A stretch of DNA of 64,000 nt, taken from Pseudomonas asgharzadehiana (GTDB lineage Bacteria; Pseudomonadota; Gammaproteobacteria; Pseudomonadales; Pseudomonadaceae). The notes beneath the pieces were generated by a model. That model was not told where the DNA came from, did not search any database, and saw nothing but the letters and a program-made list of their open reading frames with translations. The first letter of the stretch is position 1. The number at the start of each line of letters is the position of its first letter. Positions 46,838-57,100 of this stretch are shown piece by piece. The DNA is taken from positions 5,215,001-5,279,000 of the forward strand of contig NZ_CP077079.1 of assembly GCF_019139815.1 (NCBI RefSeq), in the 5' to 3' direction. Made by a program: the position numbers and the translations under genes.

Positions 46838-47320
46838 TCAGATCAGGGCTTTTTCGATGGCCTGGATGACTGTGGGATCATCCGGCGCCGTGCGTGGCGA
46901 GAAACGCGCGAGTACGCGACCGTCTTTGCCGAGCAGGAATTTCTCGAAGTTCCAGGTGATATCCCCTGGAAACTCGGCGCCCTCGCCTGCCAGCAAGCGG
47001 TACAGTTGGTGACGATCAGGGCCGTTGACGTCGAGTTTGCTGCCCAGGGGGAAGGTCACGCCGTAGTTCCGGCTGCAGAACGCCTGAATCTCTTGCTCGG
47101 TACCCGGCTCCTGGCCTGCAAATTGGTTGCAGGGAAGGCCCAGCACGGTAAACCCCTGGTCCTTGTATTGCTGATAGAGGTTTTCCAACGCCGCATATTG
47201 CGGGGTCAAGCCACACTTGGACGCCACATTGACCACCAGCACGACTTGCCCCTTGAAGGGCGCCAGCGGCAGTTCCTGTCCGTCTAAAGCTTTGAGTTTA
47301 AGGTCGTGGAAAGCACTCAT
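46838..47320 (-). CDS. Glutathione peroxidase family protein
   Basis: A 160-residue thiol peroxidase. The catalytic Cys36 is in NVASKCGLTPQY, with Gln in NQFAGQEPG and Trp-Asn in TWNFEKFL completing the tetrad; a second Cys in LGLPCNQF could resolve a disulfide, as in thioredoxin-dependent members. It reduces peroxides. GGAG precedes ATG 47320. Confidence 0.93.
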   Translation of the reverse strand: MSAFHDLKLKALDGQELPLAPFKGQVVLVVNVASKCGLTPQYAALENLYQQYKDQGFTVLGLPCNQFAGQEPGTEQEIQAFCSRNYGVTFPLGSKLDVNGPDRHQLYRLLAGEGAEFPGDITWNFEKFLLGKDGRVLARFSPRTAPDDPTVIQAIEKALI

Positions 47321-47420
47321 GACGAACTCCAGATATTCCAGGTCTTTGCATTGCAGTGATTCGAGATTACAACCCGCAAGCCTGCAATCATAGACGCCGA
47401 TTACAAAACTCGCCTGCGGG

Positions 47421-47885
47421 TTACTGAGCGGTCGCCCACGGCAAAATCGGAATCGCGGTGACGGCGTTCTGCGGGCTGCCTTCGATGAGGCGATCGCTGT
47501 AGACCAGGTACACCAGGGTGTTGCGCTTCTTGTCGAGGAAACGCACCACTTGCATGGTCTTGAACACCAGCGAGGTGCGCTCTTTGAACACTTCGTCGCC
47601 GTCCTTGAGTTCGCCCTTGAAGCGGATCGGCCCCACCTGACGGCAGGCGATCGAGGCTTCGGCACGGTCTTCGGCCAGGCCCAGGCCGCCTTTGACCCCG
47701 CCGGTCTTGGCGCGCGACAGGTAGCACGTCACGCCTTCGACCTTGGGGTCGTCAAAGGCTTCAACGACGATCCGGTCATTGGGGCCGACAAACTTGAACA
47801 CCGTCGACACCTGGCCAATCTCTTCGGCCGAGGCCAGCAGCGGCATGGCCAACAGCAGGCCGAGTAATCCCTTCATCACGCGCAT
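47421..47885 (-). CDS. creA: CreA-family exported protein
   Basis: A 154-residue protein with a Sec signal (about 1-20, ending ASA) and the CreA pattern ([34 protein letters not shown]). Function is unknown despite conservation; it is periplasmic. AGGAAG precedes ATG 47885. Confidence 0.9.
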   Translation of the reverse strand: MRVMKGLLGLLLAMPLLASAEEIGQVSTVFKFVGPNDRIVVEAFDDPKVEGVTCYLSRAKTGGVKGGLGLAEDRAEASIACRQVGPIRFKGELKDGDEVFKERTSLVFKTMQVVRFLDKKRNTLVYLVYSDRLIEGSPQNAVTAIPILPWATAQ

Positions 47886-47901
47886 CGTGTACTTCCTATG
47901 G

Positions 47902-49023
47902 TTAAACCAGGATCAGGTTGTCGCGGTGAACCAGTTCCGGTTCGGCCATATACCCCAAAAGCCCGACAATGGCGTCAGACGATTGCCCAATAATTTTCTG
48001 CGCTTCCAGGGCGCTGTAGTTGGCCAGGCCACGGGCGATCTCGCGACCGTCCGGCGCGACACACACCACCATTTCGCCACGGCGGAAGCTGCCCTGCACC
48101 AGCTTGACGCCCACCGGCAGCAGGCTTTTGTTGCCCTGGGAAAGTGCCGAGACCGCACCATCGTCCAGCACCAGGGTGCCACGGGTCTGCAGATGCCCGG
48201 CCAGCCACTGCTTGCGCGCCGCCAGCATGCCGCGCTCCGGTGACAGCAGCGTGCCAATGCGCTCACCGGCCTTGAGACGGTCCAGTACGCGCGCCAGGCG
48301 GCCACCGACGATGATGGTGTGGGCACCGGAACGCGCGGCCAGGCGCGCGGCGCGCAGCTTGGTCTGCATGCCGCCACGGCCCAGGGCACCGCCGACGCTG
48401 CCGGCCACGGCGTCCAGCGCCGGGTCATCGGCACGCGCTTCATAGATAAGCTGGGCATCGGGGTTGTTGCGCGGGTCGGCGTCGTACATGCCGTCGCGGT
48501 CGGTGAGGATCACCAGCAGGTCGGCTTCCACCAGGTTGGCCACCAGGGCGGCCAGGGTGTCGTTGTCGCCGAAGCGGATTTCGTCGGTGACCACCGTGTC
48601 GTTCTCGTTGATCACCGGGATCACCTTGAGCTCCACCAACGCGCGCAAGGTGCTGCGGGCGTTGAGGTAGCGCTTGCGGTCGGACAGGTCGTCGTGAGTC
48701 AGCAGGATCTGCGCCGTGTGGCGGCCGTGCTCGGCGAAGCTCGATTCCCAGGCTTGCACCAGGCCCATCTGGCCGATGGCGGCGGCGGCTTGCAGTTCGT
48801 GCATCGCGCTGGGTCGCGCGGTCCAGCCGAGGCGGCTCATCCCGGCGGCAACCGCTCCGGACGACACCAGCACCAACTCCACGCCCGCTTCATGCAAGGC
48901 CACCATCTGTTCAACCCAGACGCTCATGGCTGCCCGATCCAGGCCCTTGCCATCTGCCGTCAGCAATGCACTGCCGATCTTTACGACCCAGCGCTGCGCA
49001 CCTGTCACTTTGCTCCGCATCAT
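47902..49023 (-). CDS. proB: Glutamate 5-kinase
   Basis: A 373-residue enzyme catalysing the first step of proline synthesis: amino-acid kinase domain (1-255, [32 protein letters not shown]) and a C-terminal PUA domain (about 280-373). ATG 49023 follows AAGG by six bases. It follows obgE in the rplU-rpmA-obgE-proB order normal for pseudomonads. Confidence 0.96.
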   Translation of the reverse strand: MMRSKVTGAQRWVVKIGSALLTADGKGLDRAAMSVWVEQMVALHEAGVELVLVSSGAVAAGMSRLGWTARPSAMHELQAAAAIGQMGLVQAWESSFAEHGRHTAQILLTHDDLSDRKRYLNARSTLRALVELKVIPVINENDTVVTDEIRFGDNDTLAALVANLVEADLLVILTDRDGMYDADPRNNPDAQLIYEARADDPALDAVAGSVGGALGRGGMQTKLRAARLAARSGAHTIIVGGRLARVLDRLKAGERIGTLLSPERGMLAARKQWLAGHLQTRGTLVLDDGAVSALSQGNKSLLPVGVKLVQGSFRRGEMVVCVAPDGREIARGLANYSALEAQKIIGQSSDAIVGLLGYMAEPELVHRDNLILV

Positions 49024-49143
49024 CTTCAACCTTAGAGTGAGGGCCGCGCGACCCAGCGCGCCCCATAACGTTATTAGTGACTACGTATACCCAGATACCA
49101 AAACGCCGCTCATGTGAGCGGCGCTTAAGTTTACTGCAACGAA

Positions 49144-50397
<1,254 letters not shown>

Positions 50398-50515
50398 TTA
50401 AAAAACCAAGACATAAGACTCTTGCAAAAATGAGCGCAGCGACCTCAAACAGCGACCGCCTATCCAGCGCCTGAGCCCATTACAAACAGCTTTGCAAGAG
50501 ACTCACTCCACAAAC

Positions 50516-50545
50516 GAAAAAGCCCCGTCGCAAGACAGGGCTTTT
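50516..50545 (-). terminator. Terminator after rpmA
   Basis: AAAAGCCC..GTC, a GCAA tetraloop and GAC..GGGCTTTT form a strong stem; on the minus strand a T-run follows. It lies 16 bases past the rpmA stop and separates the ribosomal-protein unit from obgE. Confidence 0.88.
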
Positions 50546-50560
50546 CCAGCGATCTCGCAA

Positions 50561-50818
50561 TTAAGCTGCGACAACGCTCACGTAACGGCGGTTGAACGCG
50601 CCTTTTACTTCAAACTTGATCACGCCTTCGATTTTCGCGAAGAGGGTGTGATCTTTACCCATGCCTACACCGTAACCGGCGTGGAATTGGGTGCCGCGCT
50701 GACGCACGATGATGTTGCCCGGAATGATTTTCTGGCCGCCATACATCTTAACGCCAAGGCGTTTGGCTTCTGAGTCGCGACCGTTACGGGTACTACCACC
50801 AGCTTTTTTGTGTGCCAT
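50561..50818 (-). CDS. rpmA: 50S ribosomal protein L27
   Basis: An 85-residue L27 starting [15 protein letters not shown], located at the peptidyl-transferase centre. It is 34 bases downstream of rplU. The N-terminus needs no proteolytic trimming signal, unlike that of Firmicutes L27. Confidence 0.98.
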   Translation of the reverse strand: MAHKKAGGSTRNGRDSEAKRLGVKMYGGQKIIPGNIIVRQRGTQFHAGYGVGMGKDHTLFAKIEGVIKFEVKGAFNRRYVSVVAA

Positions 50819-50852
50819 GAGTCAATTCTCCTAGTGAGGAATTAGGCTGAAA

Positions 50853-51167
50853 TTAAGCCTGAATACCGGTGATTTTGATCTCGGTGTACCACTGGCGGTG
50901 GCCCATACGCTTCATGTGGTGCTTACGACGACGGAACTTGATGATGCGGACTTTATCGTGACGACCTTGGGAGATCACTTCAGCCACAACGGTAGCGCCA
51001 GCAACAACTGGAGCGCCGATGTTCACGTCATCGCCATTGGCGACCAACAGAACGCGATCAAATGTCACGGAGTCACCAGTAGCGAGTTCCAGTTTTTCGA
51101 TCTTCAGGTATTCACCTGGGGCGACCTTGTATTGCTTGCCACCAGTAACAATTACTGCGTACGACAT
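50853..51167 (-). CDS. rplU: 50S ribosomal protein L21
   Basis: A 104-residue L21 ([15 protein letters not shown]...[15 protein letters not shown]), normal size. ATG 51167 is used; the upstream in-frame part is not conserved. It is divergent from ispB across 239 bases, the usual gammaproteobacterial arrangement, and heads the rplU-rpmA unit. Confidence 0.98.
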   Translation of the reverse strand: MSYAVIVTGGKQYKVAPGEYLKIEKLELATGDSVTFDRVLLVANGDDVNIGAPVVAGATVVAEVISQGRHDKVRIIKFRRRKHHMKRMGHRQWYTEIKITGIQA

Positions 51168-51406
51168 GGTATTTCTCCGATAATCCTGCTCACCCAGCTC
51201 TTTATAAGAAGAGGTATTGGCTGGCATGGCTGCATGGGATGGACGTCCCGAATGCAATTGCGTAAGGCAGGTGCTGCCCAGGAAGTTCAGGGTGCGCGAT
51301 TGTACGCAAGCTATTGAGGCCTTGCAAGTGGCCGTCTATCGCGCCTTGACACTGCGGGGTCAGGGTCCTAGCATGCCGCGCAACCCTTCTGGAGCGACTG
51401 TCGCTG

Positions 51407-52375
51407 ATGCAACCCCAAGCTTTCTACCGCGCGGTCGCGGACGATTTTAGCGCCGTCGACGGCATCATCAAGCAGCAGCTGACGTCTAAAGTGCCGCTGG
51501 TCTCCAAAATTGGCGACTACATTACGTCGGCGGGCGGTAAACGCCTGCGTCCTTTATTAGTGTTGCTGTGTGGCAAGGCCCTGGGCCGTGAAGGCGATGA
51601 CCTGCGCCTGCTCGCCGCCACCATCGAATTCCTGCACACCGCCACCCTGCTGCATGACGACGTGGTCGACATGTCCGGCATGCGCCGTGGCCGCGAGACC
51701 GCCAACGCGATGTGGGGCAACGCCCCGAGCGTGCTGGTGGGCGATTTCCTGTATTCGCGCTCGTTCGAAATGATGGTCGAGCTGGGCTCGATGCCGGTGA
51801 TGAAGATTCTCTCCCAGGCCACGCGCATCATCGCCGAAGGCGAAGTCTTGCAACTGTCGAAGGTGCGTGACGCCAGCACCACCGAAGAAACCTATATGGA
51901 AGTCATTCGCGGCAAGACCGCCATGCTCTTCGAAGCCTCCACCCACAGCGCCGCCGCGCTGTGTGGCGCCACCGTCGAACAGGCCGAAGCCCTGCGCACC
52001 TTTGGCGATCACCTGGGCGTGGCGTTCCAACTGGTGGACGACCTGCTCGACTACCGTGGCGACGCCGAAACCCTGGGCAAGAACGTCGGTGACGACCTGG
52101 CAGAAGGCAAGCCGACCCTGCCGCTGATCTACACCATGCGCGAAGGCACGCCGGAACAGGCCGCCCTGGTGCGCAAGGCGATCCAGAAAGGCGGCATCGA
52201 AGACCTGGAAAGCATCCGCGCTGCCGTGGAAGCCTCGGGCTCGCTGGACTACACCGCGCAACTGGCGCGTGACTACGTGGCCCGCGCAATCAAATGCCTG
52301 CAAGCCCTGCCGGCCAGCGAATACCGGGATGCCCTGGTTGAGCTGAGTGAATTTGCGGTGGCGCGTACGCACTAA
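51407..52375 (+). CDS. ispB: Octaprenyl/polyprenyl diphosphate synthase
   Basis: A 322-residue trans-prenyltransferase making the ubiquinone side chain. The first aspartate-rich motif is LLHDDVVD and the second LVDDLLDYRGD. GGKRLRPLL is also typical. In pseudomonads the product is usually nine isoprene units long. It is divergent from rplU. Confidence 0.95.
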   Translation: MQPQAFYRAVADDFSAVDGIIKQQLTSKVPLVSKIGDYITSAGGKRLRPLLVLLCGKALGREGDDLRLLAATIEFLHTATLLHDDVVDMSGMRRGRETANAMWGNAPSVLVGDFLYSRSFEMMVELGSMPVMKILSQATRIIAEGEVLQLSKVRDASTTEETYMEVIRGKTAMLFEASTHSAAALCGATVEQAEALRTFGDHLGVAFQLVDDLLDYRGDAETLGKNVGDDLAEGKPTLPLIYTMREGTPEQAALVRKAIQKGGIEDLESIRAAVEASGSLDYTAQLARDYVARAIKCLQALPASEYRDALVELSEFAVARTH

Positions 52376-52383
52376 AATAGTTG

Positions 52384-52478
52384 CATGTAGGAGGGGGTTT
52401 GCTCCCGATGGCGGTATGTCAGTCACCGGATCTGCTGGCTGACACACCGCCATCGGGAGCAAGCCCCCTCCCACATTT
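52384..52478. repeat. REP doublet (REPIN-like)
   Basis: GTAGGAGGGGGTTTGCTCCCGATGGCGG and its complement at the far side surround about 35 bases between ispB and yjdM. Same family as the elements at 25045 and 42142. Confidence 0.85.
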
Positions 52479-52567
52479 AGTGTGTATTGCCAATTCCAGA
52501 CCGCCCCGCGCACAAAACCCTATATAATGTGCGACTTTTAGCCATCCCTGACTCCCGAGGAGCTTTA

Positions 52568-52909
52568 GTGAGCACGTTGCCACCCTGCCCGAAATGCAAT
52601 TCCGAATTCACCTACGAAGACGGCGCCCAACTGATCTGCCCGGAATGCGCCCATGAGTGGTCCGCCAACGGCGAGGCCGAAGTGGCCGGCGATGAAACCG
52701 TGAAGAAAGACTCTGTGGGCAACGTCCTGCAGGACGGCGACACCATTACCGTGATCAAAGACCTCAAGGTCAAGGGCACGTCTCTGGTCGTGAAAGTCGG
52801 CACCAAGGTCAAGAACATCCGCTTGTGTGACGGTGACCACGATATCGATTGCAAGATCGACGGTATCGGCCCGATGAAGCTCAAGTCCGAATTCGTGCGC
52901 AAAGTCTGA
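52568..52909 (+). CDS. yjdM: Zinc-ribbon protein YjdM/PhnA
   Basis: A 113-residue protein with an N-terminal zinc ribbon, CPKC (residues 7-10) and CPEC (25-28), and a C-terminal PhnA beta domain ([23 protein letters not shown]). The function is unclear; the old phosphonoacetate hydrolase label is not supported. It starts at GTG 52568 with GAGGAG upstream. Confidence 0.93.
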   Translation: MSTLPPCPKCNSEFTYEDGAQLICPECAHEWSANGEAEVAGDETVKKDSVGNVLQDGDTITVIKDLKVKGTSLVVKVGTKVKNIRLCDGDHDIDCKIDGIGPMKLKSEFVRKV

Positions 52910-53029
52910 ATACGTTGCTTCCATCCCGCGCCCGCCGCGGGATGGCGTTTTGCCCTCTCCGTTGACCCTTCTCAATATCCACACAGAAAAAAACCGGAAA
53001 CCGCCAATAGGCTCTTGCTATTCCACGAA

Positions 53030-53044
53030 TAAGAATTATTCTCA
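53030..53044. promoter_or_regulatory. Probable Fur box
   Basis: TAAGAATTATTCTCA matches 11 of 14 defined bases of the 7-1-7 Fur consensus (TGATAAT-N-ATTATCA). It lies 28 bases before the start of the next small gene, so that gene is probably repressed by iron. Confidence 0.75.
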
Positions 53045-53071
53045 TTGAAACCCATCAAGGAGATGCGCCCC

Positions 53072-53329
53072 ATGACTTATTTGATCGATGCCTGGCTGGA
53101 CCGTCCACACCCTTACCTGCGCATCCTGCATCGGGAAACCGGTGAAGTCTGTGCGGTGCTGGAAGAAGAAGCGCTGAATGAGCTACAGGACCAGGGCGAC
53201 CTGGACGTCAATGGCCTGAGTTCGAGTGAACCGAGTGTGTTGAAAGAGGTGGTGCGTAATCTGTTTCTGTTCTGCTATGCCCGTGCGTTGCGCCCGGCGA
53301 CAGAGCTGAATGGCAAATTCCATCCATGA
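53072..53329 (+). CDS. Small iron-regulated hypothetical protein (PA4570-like)
   Basis: An 85-residue acidic protein of unknown function without signal or membrane segment. AAGGAG at 53057-53062 decides ATG 53072. Its position, close after ispB and before fklB, corresponds to P. aeruginosa PA4570, which I recall as iron-repressed; the Fur box upstream agrees. Confidence 0.82.
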   Translation: MTYLIDAWLDRPHPYLRILHRETGEVCAVLEEEALNELQDQGDLDVNGLSSSEPSVLKEVVRNLFLFCYARALRPATELNGKFHP

Positions 53330-53346
53330 AAAAACCAGCCAACAAC

Positions 53347-53374
53347 GGTGGGAACGAGCAGGCTCGCTCCCACC
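53347..53374. repeat. REP palindrome
   Basis: GGTGGGAACGAGC pairs imperfectly with GCTCGCTCCCACC. It sits between convergent genes and may terminate both. Confidence 0.8.
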
Positions 53375-53387
53375 GCTTCAGCAGGTC

Positions 53388-54005
53388 TTACAGAACGTCG
53401 AGCAGCTCGACGTCGAACACCAGAACACTGTGCGGCGGGATGCTGCCAACGCCTTGAGCGCCGTAGGCCAGTTCGCTCGGCACGTACAGGCGCCATTTGC
53501 TGCCGGCATTCATCAGTTGCAGGGCTTCGGTCCAGCCGGCGATCACGCCGCCTACCGGGAATTCTGCAGGCTGGCCGCGCTCGTAGGAGCTGTCGAACAC
53601 AGTGCCGTCGATCAGGGTGCCGTGGTAGTGGGTACGCACTTGGTCTTCACGGGTCGGCTTGGCGCCGTCACCGGCAGTCAACACCTCAAATTGCAGGCCG
53701 GAAGCCAGGGTGGTGATGCCATCACGCTTGGCGTTTTCAGCCAGGAACGCCAGACCGGCGCCAGCCGCCGCTTCAGCCTTGGCAGCTGCTTCGGCTTGCA
53801 TGACTTCGCGGATAACCTTGAAGCTGGCCGCCATTTGCTCTTGGTCAACACGGCTTGGCTTGCCTGCGAACGCGTCGGTCAGGCCGGCCAGGATCGCGTC
53901 CAGGCTCACACCCGGTGGCGGGTTGTCGCGCAGTTGGTCGCCCAATTGACGGCCAATACCGTAGCTGACGCGGGTTTCGTCGGTGGACAGATTAACTTCG
54001 GACAT
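53388..54005 (-). CDS. fklB: FKBP-type peptidyl-prolyl isomerase
   Basis: A 205-residue cytoplasmic FklB: N-terminal dimerising helices (1-90), then an FKBP domain (about 105-205; VRTHYHGTLIDGTVFDSSYERGQPAEFPV, VPSELAYG). ATG 54005 is chosen since the upstream extension has no features. No signal peptide. Confidence 0.94.
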   Translation of the reverse strand: MSEVNLSTDETRVSYGIGRQLGDQLRDNPPPGVSLDAILAGLTDAFAGKPSRVDQEQMAASFKVIREVMQAEAAAKAEAAAGAGLAFLAENAKRDGITTLASGLQFEVLTAGDGAKPTREDQVRTHYHGTLIDGTVFDSSYERGQPAEFPVGGVIAGWTEALQLMNAGSKWRLYVPSELAYGAQGVGSIPPHSVLVFDVELLDVL

Positions 54006-54183
54006 GAAGAGGCTCCGCTGTAGGACGACACGATTTCCCGCGCCATCCAAAACTAAAAGGGCCCGCAGACTAGCACACAAGCCCCCTTCCCGATGAGCCC
54101 CGCGTCTGGCGGCTATGTATCTACTACCGAGCCCCGGGTACCGGGCGACAAGCTGAGCCCCTCAATATCAAGGAGCTTCAGAC

Positions 54184-57100
54184 ATGACCCCCACCCCACT
54201 TGACCGCCCACCGACGTTCCAGGAGATACGCAACGACCTGGGACAGATCAGTGATTACCTGTTGCAGGGCGCCCCGATCAAGGCTCAGGCCAAACCTGAG
54301 GAACTCGTTGAGTTGGAGCGCCTGAACCAGGCCCTCAAAACCCATAACCAGACCCTGCTGCACAGTGCCCGCGCCCTGTATCAACCCGTTGAAAACAGCG
54401 ACCTGCAGACGGCGCAGGGTAAGGCACTGATCACCCGGCTGAAGGCTGAGCTGAACCCAGCACTCAAGGAGCTGGACGAGCGCACCCAGATCGAGAACAA
54501 GAGTCGCAAGACCTACCTCACCTTCGAGGCCGGCATTTTGGCCCTGGAACACGAGGCCAAGCTGCTCGCCAAGGATCGTCTGCTTCATCCGGACTGGAGC
54601 ACAACGATCCAGAACATATCCCTGGGCCCCGACGCGCGCCCCGGCCTGTATGCACTGACCTTCACCTACCAGGACACACGTGTCGAAGTCGCCGGCGCCT
54701 TTGTGCTGACTGAAAAACCCACACCCGTGGTTACAAACCTGAGCGGCGACGCCAACGTTGGCCCCCTCCTGCTGTTCCTGCCTTCCCGCGGCCTGGAAGC
54801 CTTCGATTCGTTGGCGCAACTCGATACCTGGCTACAACACGCCGTTCACAGCGCCAGCCTGCGCCCAGCATTCGCCGACTGCCTGGCGCAGCAGTACCAA
54901 GCGCTCAGCGTGGCAGGAATCTGGCCCCTGGCCTTGGAAAAAATCGACGACGCGCCCCTTTTTGAACACCTCTACAACGCCCGCATCAGCAAGCGCACGC
55001 AGGACATCGAACGGGCACTGAGCCTTATCGACAACCCCGAGCACAGCGCAAGGCAGCTCTATCAATACCTGGACAAAGCCGTCGGCGCCGCCCTGCCCAC
55101 CTACGACCAGCGTCTTGAGATGCGCGCCCAAGCCTTGTTGGAACGCAGCCTGCGCTACAGCGCACCGGACTGGTACCGCAGCGCCGATACAGCCAGGCGC
55201 ACCTCGCTCGCCGAGCATGTTCAGCACTACAACCAGGCCCGCCAGGCACTGGCCGAGTTTTTTGGCCCCGCCGCCTCACCGCAGGCGCTGGCACACTATC
55301 AACTGATCGAACAGTTGGATGTCGATCTCGACATCCAGGACTTGGACCCCGATCAACTGATAGTTACCACGCAACGCCACGTGCCGCAGGTCGGTGCCTA
55401 CGAGCATAAAAAGTCCCTGACCGACCTGGCCCTTCGCGGCCTGCATACCGGCGACGAAAATCCCGGCTCGGCCTTTCTCGAAAAAACCACGCTCAGTTAC
55501 GCTGGCGACCCACTGCCCGAGCGTTACCAAGACCTGACGCCGCGCTATCTGGCGCAACTGCTCAAAACCGTGCAGCCCCGCATGGCGTTCACCCAGCTCC
55601 AGCGTGAAATTCATGGCAGGCCCGGGCTCAAGGAGGCCATCCAGCACATGCTGGATCAACGCATCAATTGCCTGGCCTACGCCGCCCTGCTGCAACAGCA
55701 CATCAGCGAGCCGGACTACCAACTGATCCAGAACCTGCGCCTGGGCAACGATCCGAGCCTGAGTGCATCGACCCTCTCGCTGCATGGGGCCCAACTCCAG
55801 GACCTGTGGGTACTGCGCCAGGTCGACAGCAACGGCAAGCCCATTCGCCTGTTGCTGTGTACGCCCTCCGCGCCCAGGCCAGAACAATTCATGGCGTTCG
55901 ACAGTGAGATCGCCTGTCAGACCCACGTGCTGAGCTGGAGCCGAAACAGCGGCTCCGCTGCCGGCAAAACCATGAGCGATTACCTGCTGGAACGCGTTGC
56001 CCTACGGTTTCGCGAGGCCATGGCAAAAACCTTGATGGGCCTGAGCTTCAAGCCCCACGAACAGGAATACAAAGAAGTCACATTCGACACCCCCTGCAGC
56101 CATGCCGATTGCCTTGCCAGCATGGCCGCACATTTCATCGCCACCCAGTTGGACGACCACGACTCCAGCACTGCGCCGTGGTACCGATCGACGACCGCGG
56201 CCAACCGCAGCAAGTTGCTGACACTGGCCGACGACGCCGAAGGCGCGCTGCGCACCTACAACGCCGACCCGCAATCGGACAACGCCTTTGCCGGCTTCAA
56301 GGCCTATGTGCATCAACAGGCGAAAACCGCCCTTAACCGATTGCTTGGGCGTCGACAAAACGATGTCGACCCGGACAAGGTGTGGGCCTATTACCCCAAG
56401 CACTTTGTGACCTCGACACCGGCGCCGGTCAACTACACCACGCTGTACCGCGATGGGTATGACGACAGCATCGGTTTTCTGAACGAGGCATTCGCTGAAT
56501 CCGCATCCTTCAAAGGCCCGGAAGGTATCGACCTGAGCCCACTGACTGCGCAGAAGGTCGCGGCGTCGGTGCGCGGTACCTGGATCGGCGAACGCTATAT
56601 CAACCAAGTGCGTGCCAAGCTGCAAAACGCCAACAGCCCCGGCTACGACAAACGCCGCGAGGCGACCCTGGCAATCACGCAACTGCAAATGCGCAATGCC
56701 GCCCTGGAATGCCAGCTCAATGGCCATATCAGCAGCATGGATCTGGCTTGGCTTGAAGCCGCCATTCAAAGCATGGGCGATAAATCCGCAGCCGTTCGCC
56801 AGCAGTACAAGATCCATCGCCTGGTGATAGACGGTGACTGGATCATCGACACTTTGCTGTTCAGCCACGCGGATAACCCGGTGCTGCTCTACACCCCAAA
56901 AGCCCCCGATCACATCGTGTTTCGCGAAGCACGCCTGTTCAACCACACACTGAAAACGATCAGTGGGATGGTGGGCTACCTGACCAAGCGCGCGCCCATC
57001 CAGTCCCAGGCTCGCGTCGGGCAATTTCTTAAAAACGCCCGCGAGCAGCTGCCCGAGCACATCAATAGAACCACCCCCAGCGCGCCGCGCTACGACAGCC

